Positions 21,169-23,197 of a DNA stretch of 23,197 nucleotides are shown piece after piece. The notes under the pieces were generated by a model. It saw nothing but the letters and a program-made list of their open reading frames with translations, did no database searches and was not told the origin of the DNA. Within the stretch, counting starts at the first letter, position 1, and the number at the start of each line of letters is the position of its first letter. Origin of the DNA: Chloroflexota bacterium (GTDB lineage Bacteria > Chloroflexota > Anaerolineae > B4-G1); the NCBI GenBank assembly GCA_024232355.1, contig JAAEPW010000971.1:1-23197 (forward strand). Reading direction: 5' to 3'. The position numbers and the translations under genes were made by a program.

Positions 21169-21591
21169 ATGCCAAAAGGCTATAAGAAAGATTACGATCA
21201 CATGCGGATGGTAAATGCGCTAAAGGATTTGATGGCGAATCAGAACGAGAGTATGCGAGAAGCGTCGATGAGATCGGGGTTGGACCACGGGGCGATACGG
21301 CGATACGTGTGTTACAATCAAAGACCAACCATCGGTTCGACATTGTTGATGGCCGATCACTTTGGCGTGAATCCCAACGATCTGCTGGAACTGGCCGGAT
21401 ACGCGCCGATGAAGATGTTCGAGCGCGAGGCATTGGAGCCGGACAAGGTGACGCCGGAGGTGTTGGCGTTGGTGCGAGACCTGGGGCGGATCGGCGATCT
21501 GGTACTGCGGCGAAGATTGGTAGAGGCGATGCGGCTGTTGATCGGGGGTTATGTGATGGAGCCGGAGACAGCCGAGACAAGCGCTGTGTAA
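21169..21591 (+). CDS. XRE-family HTH transcriptional repressor-like protein
   Basis: The 140-residue protein starts at ATG 21169 (TGGAGG upstream; no ribosome site supports an earlier start). Residues 13-72 form a Cro/C1-type HTH: MRMVNALKDLMANQNESMRE, ASMRSGLDHGAIRRYVCYNQ, RPTIGSTLLMADHFGVNPND, with LLELAGYAP closing the domain. The C-terminal half is a separate helical region (TPEVLALVRDLGRIGDLVLR, LVEAMRLLIGGYVMEPE) that probably dimerises. It is the only convincing plus-strand gene and is divergent from the serine recombinase, the usual arrangement for a repressor that keeps integrase or element genes silent. It has no peptidase domain, so induction by self-cleavage is unlikely. Confidence 0.85.
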   Translation: MPKGYKKDYDHMRMVNALKDLMANQNESMREASMRSGLDHGAIRRYVCYNQRPTIGSTLLMADHFGVNPNDLLELAGYAPMKMFEREALEPDKVTPEVLALVRDLGRIGDLVLRRRLVEAMRLLIGGYVMEPETAETSAV

Positions 21592-21724
21592 TCACCTCGA
21601 TACTCGCAACATTCGGCGCGAGCCACTGCTCCCTTGCGCCGATGGTTGGGTCTGATCCCATCCTGACGGAGATTGGGGTGGTGAGCTTTTGGAGCACGTC
21701 GTTTGCCATCCGCTTGACCGTCAT
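21592..21724 (-). pseudogene. Coding-like fragment after the second recombinase
   Basis: Seven bases after the second recombinase stop, an ATG at 21724 opens a frame reading MTVKRMANDVLQKLTTPISV, RMGSDPTIGAREQWLAPNVA. The composition is protein-like, and AAAGG lies about 11 bases upstream. At 21591 it runs into the antisense strand of the repressor gene, where it becomes Pro/Ser-rich nonsense. It may be the 5' end of a gene cut by insertion of the repressor-recombinase block. No family recognised. Confidence 0.3.
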
Positions 21725-21730
21725 AATTGC

Positions 21731-23197
21731 CTATACCTTTGTGCCAGCATCGTTCCGCGAGTTGGGACTGCCCACGATGTATGGTAGAGTCTTGCCGGTT
21801 TCCTGCGCCAGGCGGGCGGCGGCATCCTCCAAAGCGGCGCGAAAGTGAGGTCGTGCTTCGATCACCTCGATCTCTTTCCCCCGAACGTAGACACCGTTGA
21901 GGACGAGACGGTAAAGATCGTTCTTTTCGGCGTCGGTGAGAGATTCCCAGAATAACGGTAGATTGTCGAGCAGCGCCATTGCTTCGTGTCCGGCGGGAGT
22001 GTTCGTGGGTACGAGGGCGGCAAGATCGCGTTCACAATCGGACGAGACACGTTCGAGCTGCACGCGCGAATAGTACCCCTTTTCGTATAGTTCCGCTGCC
22101 CGCGCCTGCTGCTCGCGGATACGGTACTTTTCCTGTTCCATTTCGGCTGCACCTTCGTCGTAGATCAAGTAGGTTAGGATGCGGTCGCGCCATTCCTGGG
22201 GTATGCGGATGTGGGTGATGCACGCTTGGACTTGTTCTTCGATCTGATCGGCTTTGACATTGGGTTGATGCCACTCGGCCTTGATCAAACGCTGGCGGCA
22301 GAGACGGTCGGAATAGTAGCGGTAGAGTCCGCCGCTACTGCTGATGCCACGCATGGGGCTGCAGGAGTGAGCGCAAAAGACGAGACCGGAGAGGGGATAA
22401 GTGCGGGCGGGTGAACTGAGTGACTGGGAGCGGCGGTAGCGGTTGCGGCGGATGGTTTGGACGCGGCGGAGGGTGGCGATATCTACGATGGCGGGGTGCT
22501 GGCCGGGAAAAATCTCGACCGGTTTGCGCCGTTTGTGACCTTGGTCATCGCTGCCAGCGTAGGTGACGAACCCGGCATAGATGGGGTTGGAGAGAATGGC
22601 GCGGACGGCGTCCTTGTCGAAAGGTTGTGGCGGGCAGATACCGGGACGGCCCTTGGTGCGGAAGCGAACCTCGTTACCGTCGGGGAGAGTAAAGATCTCA
22701 TCGTTGATGGCGTGAGCGATGTCGTCATAGGAATACTGATCGGTTTTGTACCAGTCAAACATCAGGCGGACGGCGTGGGACTCGACAGGGTGGAGGACGC
22801 GGATCTTGCCGTCTCCCCGGTCTGGACCGTCAAAGGCGGGGCAATAGTCTTTGCCATTGGGGTCGGTGCAGGAAGAACAGTTGCCCTTGCAAAGACCGAG
22901 ACGAAAAGCGCCGGAAAGACGGCCAGACTTGGCGGCGTGGTAACGTTGGAGGCGGATCTCTTGGGCCAGGATGGAAGAGTAGAATTCGGCGAGGGCGCCG
23001 AGGATGTAGAGGACAAGTTGGCCCCAGAGGGTGGAAAAGTCGATCTGCTCGCGCAAGGAGATGAGTTTGACACCGTGTTCGTTGAGTAATTGAATGAATT
23101 TGAGCAGGCCAAAAAGATTGCGCGAGATACGGTCGATGCGATCCACGACGACGACGTCTACTTGTTTGCGGCGGACGAGCTTGCGAGTATCGCGGAA
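21731..23197 (-). CDS. Second large serine recombinase (partial; N-terminus beyond the right edge)
   Basis: The frame is open to base 23197, giving 488 visible residues. The visible start of the resolvase domain reads VVVVDRIDRISRNLFGLLKF and SLREQIDFSTLWGQLVLYIL; the catalytic Ser lies off the window. It has the same Cys-rich insertion as the first recombinase (CKGNCSSCTDPNGKDYCP), a Recombinase domain (HPVESHAVRLMFDWY, RFRTKGRPGICPPQPFDKDA), a zinc ribbon (YPLSGLVFCAHSCSPMRG), a coiled coil, and a family-typical ending with RLVLNGVYVRGKEIEVIEAR. It is a close paralogue in domain order but clearly diverged in sequence. It may serve a neighbouring element, or both may act on one element. The intact C-terminus contrasts with the unusual end of the first recombinase. 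Confidence 0.9.
   Translation of the reverse strand, partial: FRDTRKLVRRKQVDVVVVDRIDRISRNLFGLLKFIQLLNEHGVKLISLREQIDFSTLWGQLVLYILGALAEFYSSILAQEIRLQRYHAAKSGRLSGAFRLGLCKGNCSSCTDPNGKDYCPAFDGPDRGDGKIRVLHPVESHAVRLMFDWYKTDQYSYDDIAHAINDEIFTLPDGNEVRFRTKGRPGICPPQPFDKDAVRAILSNPIYAGFVTYAGSDDQGHKRRKPVEIFPGQHPAIVDIATLRRVQTIRRNRYRRSQSLSSPARTYPLSGLVFCAHSCSPMRGISSSGGLYRYYSDRLCRQRLIKAEWHQPNVKADQIEEQVQACITHIRIPQEWRDRILTYLIYDEGAAEMEQEKYRIREQQARAAELYEKGYYSRVQLERVSSDCERDLAALVPTNTPAGHEAMALLDNLPLFWESLTDAEKNDLYRLVLNGVYVRGKEIEVIEARPHFRAALEDAAARLAQETGKTLPYIVGSPNSRNDAGTKV

Larger units (their letters stand above)
6528..21591. mobile_element. Putative integrated plasmid/ICE-like element (boundaries approximate)
   Basis: The block combines a DnaB-type helicase and an initiator-like protein, ParM/ParR partition genes, an excisionase-like HTH protein, an FtsK-type ATPase, two replication-relaxation-like proteins, a ParB-like protein, an orphan adenine methyltransferase, a large serine recombinase and an XRE-type repressor. 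Together these are hallmark genes of an integrative or plasmid-prophage element. The limits given are the outermost such genes, not mapped att sites; no pair of direct repeats marking both ends was found. The second recombinase (21731 onward) could belong to this or to an adjoining element. No relaxase, capsid or terminase gene was recognised. Confidence 0.6.

Noticed and set aside
21065..21724. N-terminal extension of the first recombinase to ATG 21724
   Set aside because: The extension is Pro/Ser-rich antisense of the repressor gene; the usual resolvase start MRAAGYTRVS has its own ribosome site and promoter at 21064-21120.

Overview
The window is bacterial and most likely from a Chloroflexota genome (Anaerolineae/Caldilineae-like). 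This rests on style rather than a marker gene: Reg_prop/Y_Y_Y/NarL-type hybrid regulators, FG-GAP secreted proteins, an Ala/Thr-rich 'ATATA' stalk lipoprotein, and WD40 remnants, in moderately GC-rich DNA. Almost every gene lies on the minus strand; a phage-repressor-like gene at 21169-21591 is the one clear plus-strand gene.

Region 1 (1-6110) looks like host accessory chromosome. It holds the start of a secreted FG-GAP/VCBS repeat protein, a small pseudo-receiver-like protein behind an elaborate promoter with inverted repeats, and a 1563-residue sensor that joins 14 propeller repeats, GAF and PAS-like domains, a HisKA_3 kinase, a receiver and a LuxR-type HTH in one polypeptide. Region 2 (6111-6527) is mostly non-coding, with a promoter for the sensor and a WD40-repeat relic.

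Region 3 (6528-19332) is a compact plasmid- or ICE-like module read right to left. In transcription order it encodes a possible leader peptide, DnaB-type helicase, a replication-initiator-like protein with DNA repeats inside its gene, an excisionase-like HTH protein, a GxxExxY-like protein lacking catalytic residues, a three-helix membrane protein, a coiled-coil lipoprotein, an FtsK/HerA-type DNA-pumping ATPase, ParM-like actin, a ParR-like ribbon-helix-helix protein, a coiled-coil protein, two replication-relaxation-like proteins, two small proteins, a ParB-like protein and an MT-A70 adenine methyltransferase. From the helicase to ParR the genes overlap or abut (ATGA, TAATG and 2-nt junctions), as in one operon.

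Region 4 (19433-23197) carries a large serine recombinase with a good sigma-70 promoter, a divergent XRE-type repressor, a 43-codon coding fragment, and a second, related serine recombinase cut by the window edge.

The module can be read as an integrated, self-replicating, self-partitioning element: helicase and initiator replicate it, ParM/ParR segregate it, the recombinase with the small HTH protein integrates and excises it, the repressor controls it, and an FtsK-type pump with a membrane protein and lipoprotein may move double-stranded DNA, as in actinomycete AICEs. I saw no relaxase and no VirB4/VirD4 system. Three repeat sites stand out: an 11-bp-phased array before parM (candidate parC centromere), a 31-bp-periodic repeat with a dyad inside the initiator gene (candidate origin), and four GCACACAAA sites before the relaxation-like genes.
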